Shown here: piece after piece, positions 23,501 through 31,538 of the stretch
Position numbering within the stretch: position 1 is the first letter of the stretch
How the letters are laid out: each line of letters starts with the position of its first letter
NCBI GenBank assembly: GCA_022616075.1
Contig: JAKEFK010000063.1
Location: 1-37,127 of the forward strand
Origin: a bacterium
GTDB lineage: Bacteria > Acidobacteriota > HRBIN11 > JAKEFK01
Direction: 5' to 3'
Length of the DNA stretch: 37,127 nucleotides
The notes under the pieces: generated by a model
The model's input: the letters and a program-made list of their open reading frames with translations, nothing else
Told to the model about the DNA's origin: nothing
Databases searched by the model: none
Made by a program: the position numbers and the translations under genes

Positions 23501-24048
23501 TGGGAAGCGAACAACATGGTCACATTGCCGCGCTTGGATTCGAGCTCTATTGCCGGCTCCTGGAACAAACGGTGAAAGAAATCCAGGGTGAAGAAGCGCC
23601 TTCCGACTTTTCTTCCACGATCAATCTCAATCTCGATATCCGGATTCCCGAAGATTATGTGCCGAATATGAACCACCGTTTGATGCTTTACAAACGGATT
23701 GCTTCGATTCGCTCTGAAGATCAGATCGCGTCGATTCGCGAAGAGATTCAGGACCGCTTCGGCATGATTCCTGAAGTCGTGGAGAACTTACTCAAGTACG
23801 GCGTGACCAAATTGAAAGCGGAACAACTGAGAATCAGGTCGATCGATCATTCGAATGGGACCCTCTTCTTTCAATTGACCGAAGATGGACCGGTAAGGAC
23901 CGATTGTATTCTCGCCTTCATCCGCAAATACAAAGAAGCACGTCTGACCCCCTCCGGCATTTTGACTTACCAGGGCGAAAAGCTTTATATTCCAAATAAT
24001 CTATTTGAGACTCTGGATCGATTGCTGAACGAACTCGCATCGTGCTAG
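20569..24048 (+). CDS. mfd: Transcription-repair coupling factor Mfd
   Basis: This 1159-residue DNA translocase releases RNA polymerase stalled at lesions and recruits nucleotide excision repair. It has a UvrB-like N-terminal module, a CarD-like RNA polymerase interaction domain with YVVHVDHGIGQFLG near residue 500, and a RecG-like motor. The motor has Walker A GDVGYGKT near 647-654, DEEQ at about 748-751, TATPIPRTLQMALMG, and the translocation motif RGAGNLLGSEQHG near 972. A C-terminal TRCF domain follows. Length is normal. The ATG at 20569 is used; no clear ribosome site is seen because a repeat abuts the start. The downstream surA-like gene is 29 bases away and probably co-transcribed. Confidence 0.98.
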   Translation: MILDPLIKSWKVADFESVTDAFLSGRRVRVTGIKGSARSLYFHQLQQHLQMPLLVLTSSTKQAEDDYSDLTFLSAHLGKTNPVYFPAHDTEPYQGVSPHPQISVMRMQALWHLTMDQTPIIVAPLQAAVQWMAPRENFGRSLLTIEWGDEKSPVEIATLLRSFGYKEKDLVTSRGEFALRGGILDLFSPAEGQPVRLEFFGNRIESMRSFDAATQRSQKEIERITILALKEMQLTQPEIDAWGRFVEGRFTGSFYQEELTDKTEQLLEFGSFEGYEEFARSFFEKPATLLDYLPDNCCILLDEPVLLEQAYSATLQEYRKRFDQVHEMYRLALEPEEIFQPWEELLASTNKGFQISFSELVSEPDPQELTLEYHYQSVRQYHGQVQEIINDALRSQENGFTSYFVFPTPGKAERLAEILTEYQAPVLFFHDLNEKVESSIEGKLIVTLGNLRHGFKNAEERILLMTEDDLFGELRPAIATESRKAAGKFVSDLRDLKAEDYVVHVDHGIGQFLGLTTMFMEGQEREFLVLKFAEDDKLYVPVERLDLVQKYMGASDASPRLDKLGSNLWQKTKAKAKASMKEMAEKLLQLYAYRKAVKGYSYPPDDVLQREFEDAFEFQETPHQISAIEDIKDDMESDKPADRLVCGDVGYGKTEVAMRAAFKAVNSGKQVAVLAPTTILAFQHLHTFQQRFEMFPVAIDMVSRFRSRTEIRNALQKTADGKVDILIGTHRLLSKDVIFRDLGLLIVDEEQRFGVAHKERLKEMKKNVDAITLTATPIPRTLQMALMGFRPMSVIETPPKDRLAIQTNIVKYNEDTTQTAIHAELKRGGQVYFVHNRVETIHSIAAMIKRLVPEARVAVAHGQMEEGDLEKVMMQFIHQEFDVLVSTTIIENGIDIPLVNTLIVNRADRFGLSQLYQLRGRVGRSHRRAYAYFLIPSERELTPIARRRLAALREFTELGSGFRMAALDLEIRGAGNLLGSEQHGHIAALGFELYCRLLEQTVKEIQGEEAPSDFSSTINLNLDIRIPEDYVPNMNHRLMLYKRIASIRSEDQIASIREEIQDRFGMIPEVVENLLKYGVTKLKAEQLRIRSIDHSNGTLFFQLTEDGPVRTDCILAFIRKYKEARLTPSGILTYQGEKLYIPNNLFETLDRLLNELASC

Positions 24049-24077
24049 AATCCAAAAATCCCTTTGGAGATTTTCTT

Positions 24078-25016
24078 ATGAGCAAACTGTTTTCATGCTT
24101 ATTCTTTTTGGTGGCACTGCAGCTTTCTGCTGCCGTGGTTGTGGAAGAAATCGTCGCCCGTGTCGGAAACGAGATCATTACCAGAAGCGAATACGAAAAA
24201 GAAGAGCGGCGTCTGTACGAACAGATGAGCAGGCAGTTCCAGGGAGAGGAACTGGAAACGAATTACGCCAATCAGAGAAAAGGATTGCTCGATTTTCTCA
24301 TCAATCAAAAGCTTCTGGAGCAGAAAGCGCGAGAACTGGATTTAAACGTGGAAGAGGAAATCAAGGCGGCTGTCCAGCGTCTAAGAGAAGAAAACAGCAT
24401 ACCGGACGACGCTGCTCTGGCGGAGGCCTTGCAAAAGGAAGGTTCTTCCATCACGCAGCTGCGCGAAGATTTTCGCAGGCGGATTATTCAGCAACGCATT
24501 CTGTGGAATTACGTTCAGGGCAAAGTGAATATCACCGAAGATGAAATCAAGAATCATTATGAGGCGCATAAATCCGAGCTCACAACGCCCCCGGTGATCA
24601 AGATCAAACGGTACACGATCACGGGTGAAGGAGTTGAAAAGGGAGTATTGAACGCAGAAGCGCGCTCGCTCTTAAATGTTTTGAGAAACAAGATGGAGTT
24701 AACTCCGGAGAATTTTCCGCACATGAAAGCCGATGATAGCTCGGTCGTTACTTCTTCTGAGCTCGATTCGAAAGTGGCCAAGACTCTGGATGAAACGCCT
24801 GTGGGATCTTACACCGATCTGGTGGAAGTCCCTTCCGGATGGGCCATCTTTCTGGTGGAAGACCGGACGGAACCAAAGGCAATTCCTCTTGAGGAAGCAC
24901 GCAGCCAGATCTATAACGTGCTGCTGCAGGAGCGCGCCGACAAATACCAGAAATCATTCATGGATGATCTTCGAAAACAGAGTTTCGTGGTCATCAACAA
25001 ACCTGCTGAAAACTGA
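24078..25016 (+). CDS. SurA-like periplasmic chaperone / peptidyl-prolyl isomerase
   Basis: This 312-residue exported protein has a signal peptide ending near QLSAA and then the SurA N-terminal domain, starting with VEEIVARVGNEIITRSEYE, the usual first block of the family. A single, poorly conserved parvulin-type domain and a C-terminal helix follow. SurA guides unfolded outer-membrane proteins to the BAM machinery. The ATG at 24078 is chosen because it begins the signal peptide and has GGAG upstream; an earlier GTG inside the end of mfd would add an atypical leader. The next gene starts 3 bases after the stop. Confidence 0.88.
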   Translation: MSKLFSCLFFLVALQLSAAVVVEEIVARVGNEIITRSEYEKEERRLYEQMSRQFQGEELETNYANQRKGLLDFLINQKLLEQKARELDLNVEEEIKAAVQRLREENSIPDDAALAEALQKEGSSITQLREDFRRRIIQQRILWNYVQGKVNITEDEIKNHYEAHKSELTTPPVIKIKRYTITGEGVEKGVLNAEARSLLNVLRNKMELTPENFPHMKADDSSVVTSSELDSKVAKTLDETPVGSYTDLVEVPSGWAIFLVEDRTEPKAIPLEEARSQIYNVLLQERADKYQKSFMDDLRKQSFVVINKPAEN

Positions 25017-25019
25017 TTG

Positions 25020-25997
25020 ATGCCGTCTGCGCAGACCATCGATAAGCTGCTTTTGTTGGGCAAAACCGACGTCATGCACCAGGTCTATAAAATGATAGGC
25101 CGGCTTTGCAATGTCGACTGCGCGGTAATGATGATAGGCGAGCCGGGATCAGGCAAGAAAACCGTTGCTCGCGCCCTCCATTATTACAGTCACCGCAGCG
25201 CCTCTCCTTTTCACATCATTCCCGGAAATGAAGTGCGCGACTCCACGCAGGAGGAGCTCCTCGGAATCGATGAGGATCATCCTTTCGATTCTTCATTTTA
25301 TGTTCCCAACTGGGCTTCCCTTTCGTTATTTGCTCACCAGCAATTGTTAACAATTCACAAGGCGAAAAGGTACAAGTGTTCGCATGCTAACCGGGAAAGG
25401 GACCATCATTTTCGTTTCATTGTGGCAACGGATCAGGATTTCCGGCAGGAGTTGGAAGATGGAAAAATTCCGCTCGATCTTTATTATGACTGGAACTTCT
25501 TACCTTTGTATGTTCCGCCACTGAGAGACCACAAAGAAGACATTCCCATCTATGCTCATCACTTTCTGGAGAAACTCGCGGCTGATCAAAAGATCTCCCG
25601 TAAGGAACTTTCACCGGAGGCAACCGAAGTGCTCGTGGCTCACGACTGGCCCGAAAATCTGGATGAGCTAAAGAAAGCGATGGAATTCGCGCTTTCCAAT
25701 TGCCGGGGAAGTTATATCAGAGCGGAACACCTCCCCAATCTCAAAAGACAGGCGACGGGAGATGGCAAAGCATTTGAAAAACTTGCGCTGTTCCTCAACT
25801 CGAAACTAACATCTTACGTGCAAAACTCCACATCGACAGCAGCCGGTAATCTTTACAGATTGCTTCTGCCTCATCTGGAGCAGTCTTTGTTTCAATTCAC
25901 ACTGAAAAAATCGAAAGGAAATAAAAACAAAGCCGCTGAGATTCTTGGCTTGCACCGCAACACGCTCAACAAAAAACTTCAGAAATTAGGTTTGTAA
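25020..25997 (+). CDS. Degenerate NtrC-family AAA+ regulator with Fis-type DNA-binding end
   Basis: This 325-residue protein follows the layout of a sigma-54 activator. Walker A is GEPGSGKKT at 40-48. Later blocks read ATDQDFRQELEDGKIPLDLYY and VPPLRDHKEDIPIYAHHFL, and the C-terminal helix-turn-helix reads NKNKAAEILGLHRNTLNKKL. However, the GAFTGA loop that contacts sigma-54 is missing. The region where GGTLFLDEI (Walker B) would lie reads as unrelated sequence, and the arginine positions of the R-finger block are replaced. It therefore probably cannot hydrolyse ATP or activate sigma-54, and may act as a DNA-binding repressor or scaffold. It is coupled to the surA-like gene (gap of 3 bases). 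Confidence 0.8.
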   Translation: MPSAQTIDKLLLLGKTDVMHQVYKMIGRLCNVDCAVMMIGEPGSGKKTVARALHYYSHRSASPFHIIPGNEVRDSTQEELLGIDEDHPFDSSFYVPNWASLSLFAHQQLLTIHKAKRYKCSHANRERDHHFRFIVATDQDFRQELEDGKIPLDLYYDWNFLPLYVPPLRDHKEDIPIYAHHFLEKLAADQKISRKELSPEATEVLVAHDWPENLDELKKAMEFALSNCRGSYIRAEHLPNLKRQATGDGKAFEKLALFLNSKLTSYVQNSTSTAAGNLYRLLLPHLEQSLFQFTLKKSKGNKNKAAEILGLHRNTLNKKLQKLGL

Positions 25998-26019
25998 CGC
26001 GGCTTTCTAAAGGAACCAT

Positions 26020-26155
26020 GCCGGCAGAATGCCGGCGGTCATTTATGCCAGCCTGGAGGCTGGCGCTCATCTACTGGCAGCAAAGATGAGCGCCGCCATT
26101 CTGGCGGCATTGATGTCCGCCGGCTTTTAGCCGGCTGCGCGGACGTCTCGTCCGC
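26020..26155. repeat. Cluster of consecutive small hairpins (family E) ending in a half family D element
   Basis: Six perfect stems follow one another: 26020-26025/26031-26036, 26047-26053/26058-26064, 26063-26072/26084-26093, 26092-26098/26102-26108, 26119-26125/26129-26135 and 26139-26144/26150-26155. Several repeat GCCGGC or GCCGCC cores. The final one is identical in its core to the left half of the family D element at 19962-19980. It fills the gap between the degenerate regulator and the zinc-peptidase-like gene. Confidence 0.85.
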
Positions 26156-26165
26156 AAGATTGATT

Positions 26166-28214
26166 ATGCAAAAAGTTATTCTGACGGTTATATTCTTAAT
26201 CGCTTCTCTCGCCTATGCTCAAACCGTTAACTTGAAATCTTCAGTAACCAAAATGGAACAAGAACTGATCGATAAACATGGTGAATCTTCACGCAACCGG
26301 ATTCAACAGGGTCTCCGTCAGGCTTCCGAATACTGGCGAGATACGGATGGAGACTGGGCTGCCTTTGAAGAGTTTGTACGGAACAATTTCATAGCCGACC
26401 AGAGGAATTTGGACGAGACCTTCAAGCGTCTTGAGTTTGCTTTTGAAGCTTTACTAGGCCATCTCCATGAAATCAATGTCGCTTTTCGCCAGCAATCGGA
26501 TCTGAACGCCGGTCCGATATTGCCGGTTGATGAAATTCTTGGCGCTTTTGATCCGTACGCTCATATCAATGATGATTTCTTTGCAAACAAGCTGGCCTTT
26601 ATTGCGCTTATGAATTATCCGCTCACAACACTCGATCAGAGATTGAAGGGAGAGAATTGGTCCCGGCGTCAATGGGCGGAAGCGAGACTTGCGCAGATCT
26701 TTTCGCGAAGGGTTCCGGCTGAAGTGAATGCGGAGATCGGAAAAGCTTCGGCTGATGCTTCGCTCTACATCTCGGAGTACAACATCTGGATGCACCACTT
26801 GCTGGATCAGCAGGGTAGGCGTTTGTTCCCGGCCAAACTGAGATTGCTTTCCCACTGGAATTTGCGCGATGAATTGAAATCAAATTACGAAGACCCGCAA
26901 GGTCTGGAAAAACAACGCATGATCCAGAAGGTCATGGAAACCATTGTCAGCCAGACGATTCCGCGCGTGGTAATCAACAATCCACACGTGGATTGGAGTC
27001 CCTATGCAAATGAAGTCCAGAAAGCCGCTGTTCAGGATTCCGATTCGCCTCCGCCTGCCGATCAGGAGATTTCGAACGAACCGGAAAAAAATCGCCGCTA
27101 TGAAAAACTGCTGAATAATTTTCTCGCCGCACGAAAAGAGGATCCTTTTTCGCCGACGGCTCCCAGCTTGATCGACCGGAAATTCAATGAGGAAAGAGAA
27201 ATTCCAGAAAAACGGATGCGCGAAATGCTCATTCAAGCCGTCTCTTCTCCGCTCGTGCCAAAAGTTGCTGCCGTGATTGAAGAGCGACTGGGCCGCAAGC
27301 TGGAACCCTTTGATATCTGGTATTCAGGATTCAAAGCCAAACAGCAATACACGGAAAAAGAGCTCGATGAAATTGTTGCAAAAAAATATCCCACACCAAA
27401 GGCGTTCGAAGCCGACATTCCCAATATTCTTCAGAAACTGGGATTCTCAAAAGAGCGCGCCGAATACGTTGCTTCTAAAATTGTAGTAGATCCGGCACGC
27501 GGATCGGGACACGCCTGGGGGGCCGAACGCCGTGGTGACAAATCACATTTGCGCACGCGCGTGGAAAAGACCGGAATGAATTACAAAGGCTACAACATTG
27601 CTGTCCACGAGCTTGGTCACAATGTTGAGCAAACCTTCTCTCTATACGACATAGATTCATATTTCTTGAAAGGAGTCCCGAACACGGCCTTCACGGAAGC
27701 GCTTGCTTTTGTTTTTCAAGCGCGGGATCTGGAGCTACTGGGCCTGGCCAAACCGGAATCGTCCGGACTTGCCATTCAGGCTTTGAATGATTTTTGGAAC
27801 GCTTATGAAATATCAGGAGTGGCGCTTGTCGAAATGGAGGTCTGGCGCTGGATGTATGAACATCCGCAGGCAACGCCCGATCAATTGCGCGATGCCACCC
27901 TGCAGATTTCAAAAGACATCTGGAACCGTTATTACGCTCCCGTTTTCAAAACGAAGGATGTAGTTCTGCTCGGCATTTACTCCCACATGATTGAACGGAT
28001 GCTCTATCTGCCCGACTATCCGATTGGGCGCATGATCGCATTTCAGATTCAGGAGAAAATGAATCAAGTGGGAGCGATCGGTCCGGAATTCGAGCGAATC
28101 ACAAAACTCGGCCGCATCTCTCCGGATCTCTGGATGAAACAAGCAACGGGAGCCCCTGTCGGTCCGGATGCACTACTTCGGGCCACAGAAGAGGCTTTGA
28201 CCTCGTTGCCATAA
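26166..28214 (+). CDS. Exported zinc-peptidase-like protein of the gluzincin type
   Basis: This 682-residue protein has a cleavable-looking signal peptide (about residues 1-19, ending LAYA). HELGH at 481-485 and a following glutamate at 511 in NTAFTEALAFVFQ are spaced as in M2/M3-type gluzincins, where the third zinc ligand lies about 25 residues past HEXXH. No M3-specific sequence was recognised elsewhere, and the large N-terminal region gives no clear family. Acidic and aromatic residues are spread without repeats. It stands alone, with a repeat cluster before it. Peptidase activity is inferred from the motif; the family assignment is uncertain. Confidence 0.6.
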   Translation: MQKVILTVIFLIASLAYAQTVNLKSSVTKMEQELIDKHGESSRNRIQQGLRQASEYWRDTDGDWAAFEEFVRNNFIADQRNLDETFKRLEFAFEALLGHLHEINVAFRQQSDLNAGPILPVDEILGAFDPYAHINDDFFANKLAFIALMNYPLTTLDQRLKGENWSRRQWAEARLAQIFSRRVPAEVNAEIGKASADASLYISEYNIWMHHLLDQQGRRLFPAKLRLLSHWNLRDELKSNYEDPQGLEKQRMIQKVMETIVSQTIPRVVINNPHVDWSPYANEVQKAAVQDSDSPPPADQEISNEPEKNRRYEKLLNNFLAARKEDPFSPTAPSLIDRKFNEEREIPEKRMREMLIQAVSSPLVPKVAAVIEERLGRKLEPFDIWYSGFKAKQQYTEKELDEIVAKKYPTPKAFEADIPNILQKLGFSKERAEYVASKIVVDPARGSGHAWGAERRGDKSHLRTRVEKTGMNYKGYNIAVHELGHNVEQTFSLYDIDSYFLKGVPNTAFTEALAFVFQARDLELLGLAKPESSGLAIQALNDFWNAYEISGVALVEMEVWRWMYEHPQATPDQLRDATLQISKDIWNRYYAPVFKTKDVVLLGIYSHMIERMLYLPDYPIGRMIAFQIQEKMNQVGAIGPEFERITKLGRISPDLWMKQATGAPVGPDALLRATEEALTSLP

Positions 28215-28261
28215 GATCTGAGCGTCTGGCTTTCCCCCTCGCTGTGTAGCGAAAATTCCTC

Positions 28262-28314
28262 TGGATTTAGGCTATTCAACCATGTTATACTCCCCGCAAA
28301 AAGGTGATGAGGAG
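28262..28314 (+). promoter_or_regulatory. Weak promoter candidate and ribosome site of the first PKD lipoprotein
   Basis: TATACT (28286-28291) is a good -10 box, but the -35 region (TGGATT, 28262-28267) is poor. GAGGAG at 28309-28314 lies 7 bases before ATG 28322 and selects that start over the GTG and ATG just upstream. Confidence 0.35.
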
Positions 28315-28321
28315 TTTCACA

Positions 28322-29545
28322 ATGAAGTTTCGAATATCCATCTTGATTCTTTTTGTGATCGGCATCAGTGGATGCGGTGACGATGACGCGGTGGTACGTA
28401 ATATACTCGCGACAATAACGGGTGTTAGTCCTGCTCAGGTGAGCATTGGTCAACAAGGTGAAGGGACCATTTCTGGAAATAACTTCGGCGGAGCCAGTGC
28501 GGTGAGTCTGGGAGATCAGATTTCAGTGGACAGCTTCAGTGTGGTAGGCGCAAACCAGATTACAGTCCGCTTCACAGTTGCAGGAAATGCAGCACCGGGC
28601 CCGCGCACCGTCAGCGTTACTACTGTAGCCGGAACTGCGACTGCGGGTGCCCTGACTGTAATCAATAACAGAGCGCCTCTAGCGCAATTTTCTGTTTTTC
28701 CTCCTGCCGGTTCGAGAGCAACCGAATTTGAAATGGATGGGAGTGGCTCAAGAGATTCGGACGGTGACGTCAAACAGTTCCGTTGGGAATTCGGTGACGG
28801 CCAAAGCGCGAACGGTAAGAAGGTCAAACACAAATTCGCCAATCTCGGCACTTTCAACGTTCAGTTAACGGTGACAGACAATGATCAGGCAACGGCCTCC
28901 GCCGGACGGAACATCGATGTTCTTGACAACGCGCCTCCTGTTGCGGTCATTAAAGTTACACCGAACGGAGAAGGAGGAACCACCACCAATTTCGAATTTG
29001 ATGGCAGCGAAAGCTTCGATCCGGAAGGCAGGAAAATTGATAGCTACCTTTGGGATTTTGGTGATGGGGACCGTAAGAAAGGAGAAAAAGCAACACATCA
29101 ATTTGGCAAAAAAGGTGAGTATACCGTCACTCTTACGGTAACCGATAACAAAGGAATCAGCGGTGCCAATGAGCGATTAATCAAGGTCGACAAGATATCA
29201 GAGACAAAATGTGCAGGAAGTGGTAGACAAGGCAAGAACGGCAACCCCGATATCATCATTAAGATCCTTGAAGTCGGCCCGGGTAGAAACGTGGTCTTTG
29301 AGACACAAGGCACTGCGGAGGGCTGTGGAAAACTCTACTACAAATGTGGTGACATCAGACAGGGCGGAATTACCATTCCTAATGAAGTCTGGTACGGTAC
29401 GATTTGCGAAATGTATGACCGCCATGATGGAACGTACCGGGTTCGACTCGGTGGCGGAAACGGACCTGTAGTAAAAACCGCGCCGCAGATCTACCTTCAC
29501 GCTGCAACGTGCAACCCATTCTACTTTAACCTTTACTGCAACTAG
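28322..29545 (+). CDS. PKD-domain lipoprotein with six-cysteine C-terminal domain (paralogue 1)
   Basis: This 407-residue protein has a lipoprotein signal ending GISGC (C18). An IPT/TIG-like beta-sandwich follows (about 30-120), then two PKD domains with WEFGDG and WDFGDG and the usual DSDGD / DPEGR loops, then a conserved C-terminal region of about 110 residues. That region holds six cysteines in the pattern C, C, YYKCGD, TIC, C, YCN, with LGGG before the fifth. The same ending occurs in the proteins at 33108 and 34524. No aspartate follows the lipid cysteine, so outer-membrane sorting is likely. This copy has the most diverged C-terminal domain. The terminator at 29566 closes the gene. Function is unknown. 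Confidence 0.85.
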   Translation: MKFRISILILFVIGISGCGDDDAVVRNILATITGVSPAQVSIGQQGEGTISGNNFGGASAVSLGDQISVDSFSVVGANQITVRFTVAGNAAPGPRTVSVTTVAGTATAGALTVINNRAPLAQFSVFPPAGSRATEFEMDGSGSRDSDGDVKQFRWEFGDGQSANGKKVKHKFANLGTFNVQLTVTDNDQATASAGRNIDVLDNAPPVAVIKVTPNGEGGTTTNFEFDGSESFDPEGRKIDSYLWDFGDGDRKKGEKATHQFGKKGEYTVTLTVTDNKGISGANERLIKVDKISETKCAGSGRQGKNGNPDIIIKILEVGPGRNVVFETQGTAEGCGKLYYKCGDIRQGGITIPNEVWYGTICEMYDRHDGTYRVRLGGGNGPVVKTAPQIYLHAATCNPFYFNLYCN

Positions 29546-29565
29546 AATTTCTCTAAGAAGTTTCG

Positions 29566-29599
29566 TAGGGGGCGGACAGAGTCCGCCCCCTATTTTTTT
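29566..29599 (+). terminator. Intrinsic terminator downstream of paralogue 1
   Basis: A perfect 12-bp stem (29566-29577 with 29581-29592) with loop AGA is followed by seven T residues. Its TAGGGGGCGGAC arm also resembles the family C repeat. Confidence 0.9.
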
Positions 29600-29661
29600 C
29601 CACATCACAGTCCTTCGCGCCTTTTAACGTTCGTCCCTTCGTGAGAAGATTGCAATTTACC

Positions 29662-31506
29662 ATGAAGAAAGGTTTTGCCATCGTTGCACTTATTTTATTG
29701 CTCACGGCAGATGCGTTCCTGAAGATCTATGTTGAGCGTTCTGCGTCGTTTGCACCTTTCTACAGCTCGTTATTTCGGATAGCCACTGGCGTATTAATCC
29801 TATCGGCCCTTTATCTATTTCAATACTTCCGTAAGGGTGAAGCCGCCTCTAGACTCTGGCAAAGCCATTTTGGCGATGAGAAAGTTCCAAGCGGAAGGAT
29901 CCTTGTTATCCTTATCATCTTGTCCGGGGCTTTTCTCCGGTTCTGGAAGCTAGAAAGCCTTTTTGTTGGTTTTTTCCTGGATGAGGCTTACAACGGGCTG
30001 GATGCAATCGCCATTCGCGAACTGGGAGCTCGACCTCTTTTTCTTGCCTGGAACTCCGGCAGGGAAGCTTTGATTGCTTATCTGGACGCTGCTTCCACCT
30101 GGCTATTCGGATACTCAGCGTTTGCGATTCGCGCCGTCACAGCGCTGGCCGGAATGCTCACGCTCGTGTGCTTTTATTTTTTTGCGAAAAAGATTTTTTC
30201 CCAGAAAATTGCTATGGTTTCCGTCTTCCTTCTTGCATTCTCCAAGTACGCCATCATTTACAATCGCTTCGGATTGCGGATCAATTTGATGCTCCTGTTT
30301 GAAGTCGCTTCACTCTGTTTTCTAGCTTACGGAATGAAATCGGAAAAGAAAAATTACGGATTTTTTATCGCTGGGGGAATCGCAGCCGGACTCGGATTTC
30401 ACACTTACATTCCATACCGCATTTTCCCGCTTGTATGGATCGCTTTTCTATTGGATAAGGGTGTTCGATCCCAAATACGAGCTCATTTGAAGGGACTGGC
30501 CGTAGCCATCATCGTTTGTTTTCTTGTGACAGCTCCGCTTGCCTATCATTTTGTGAAGAATCCTCAGCACTTCTCCGGTCGAATGAAACGGACGGGAGTA
30601 TTGAGCAACCAAAAAGAATCACCTGTCCGACTAATCTGGCAATCGACCAAAGATACGGTTGGATTATTCGTCTTTAAGTCTGATCCGAATGCGAGACATA
30701 ACGTCGAAGAAGAACCGGGACTCTCTCCCTTCTCTACCGGTTTCTTTGTGCTGGGCGCGGTGATAACGCTCGTTCATCTTCGACAACCTTACTCATTTTT
30801 TCTGCTTTTTTATTTCTCCATCACGATTCTTCCCGGCATTCTCGGGGCGGCTGCGCCTCATGCTTCCCGAAACCTGGGAGCATTGCCCCCCGCTTTACTA
30901 TTTTCAACGTTCGGGATTTTTGCAGCCATAAAAATTCTCGCTGCAAATCGAACTCTGGCGACAATGCTTCTTGCCTTGATTCTTGCAGGCAATCTATTTA
31001 CAGGCATCAATGATGGGTTATTTCGATACGCATCGATTCTGGACTCTCAGACTCCGGAGGACACATCGCTCTGGGGAATGGACAGCGCAGAGACAGAAAT
31101 CGCGGATTATGTTAACAGGTTTGGGAGTCGATACGATATTTATCTAGCTCCGCAACATTTTTTTCATGCGACAATTGAGTACTTGACTTATGACAAGTCG
31201 TTACATCAGCTCCTGACGGATGATTTGGAATTCACCAGAACAAAACAAACTCTCGTTATATTACAGTTGACTCGAAGAAATATGTGGTGGATGAGAGATG
31301 ACAATGACAAGAATTTTTATCATTGGTGGAATCAATATCATCAAATGGAAATTCCCTACATTCGTTCTACGATCCGGAGAGCCTATATTAAAGATCCGCA
31401 CATGATGAAGGGTTCGGATAGATACTTGCTGCAAAAGCTACAAATAAAATATCCGGCAGGCAAGCTCCTGGATTTCGAACAATTTTCAGTTTACCTCTTC
31501 AAATGA
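29662..31506 (+). CDS. GT-C membrane glycosyltransferase (ArnT/PMT-like, GT39 type)
   Basis: This 614-residue protein has about 11-13 membrane helices and a soluble C-terminal part, the shape of GT-C glycosyltransferases that use polyprenyl-phosphate sugars. The catalytic acidic motif in the first periplasmic loop reads FFLDEAYNGLDA near residue 108. It probably transfers a sugar to a lipid, protein or polysaccharide on the outer side of the inner membrane. The start is uncertain: ATG 29662 gives the first helix directly, while a GTG at 29641 would add seven residues, and neither has a good ribosome site. The next frame overlaps its stop, so the sulfatase-fold gene is probably co-transcribed. 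Confidence 0.8.
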   Translation: MKKGFAIVALILLLTADAFLKIYVERSASFAPFYSSLFRIATGVLILSALYLFQYFRKGEAASRLWQSHFGDEKVPSGRILVILIILSGAFLRFWKLESLFVGFFLDEAYNGLDAIAIRELGARPLFLAWNSGREALIAYLDAASTWLFGYSAFAIRAVTALAGMLTLVCFYFFAKKIFSQKIAMVSVFLLAFSKYAIIYNRFGLRINLMLLFEVASLCFLAYGMKSEKKNYGFFIAGGIAAGLGFHTYIPYRIFPLVWIAFLLDKGVRSQIRAHLKGLAVAIIVCFLVTAPLAYHFVKNPQHFSGRMKRTGVLSNQKESPVRLIWQSTKDTVGLFVFKSDPNARHNVEEEPGLSPFSTGFFVLGAVITLVHLRQPYSFFLLFYFSITILPGILGAAAPHASRNLGALPPALLFSTFGIFAAIKILAANRTLATMLLALILAGNLFTGINDGLFRYASILDSQTPEDTSLWGMDSAETEIADYVNRFGSRYDIYLAPQHFFHATIEYLTYDKSLHQLLTDDLEFTRTKQTLVILQLTRRNMWWMRDDNDKNFYHWWNQYHQMEIPYIRSTIRRAYIKDPHMMKGSDRYLLQKLQIKYPAGKLLDFEQFSVYLFK

Positions 31507-31538
31507 TGGGAGATCAGGAGATAAAGGCAGATAATGGG

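Noticed and set aside
24042-24077. GTG start for the surA-like gene inside mfd
   Set aside because: It would place 12 residues before an otherwise normal signal peptide; ATG 24078 has a ribosome site.
25020-25997. Functional sigma-54 activator
   Set aside because: The GAFTGA loop, Walker B and R-finger residues are absent, so activation of sigma-54 is not supported.
26020-26155. CRISPR array in the hairpin cluster
   Set aside because: The units are different palindromes with no constant repeat length and no spacers of equal size, and no cas gene is nearby.
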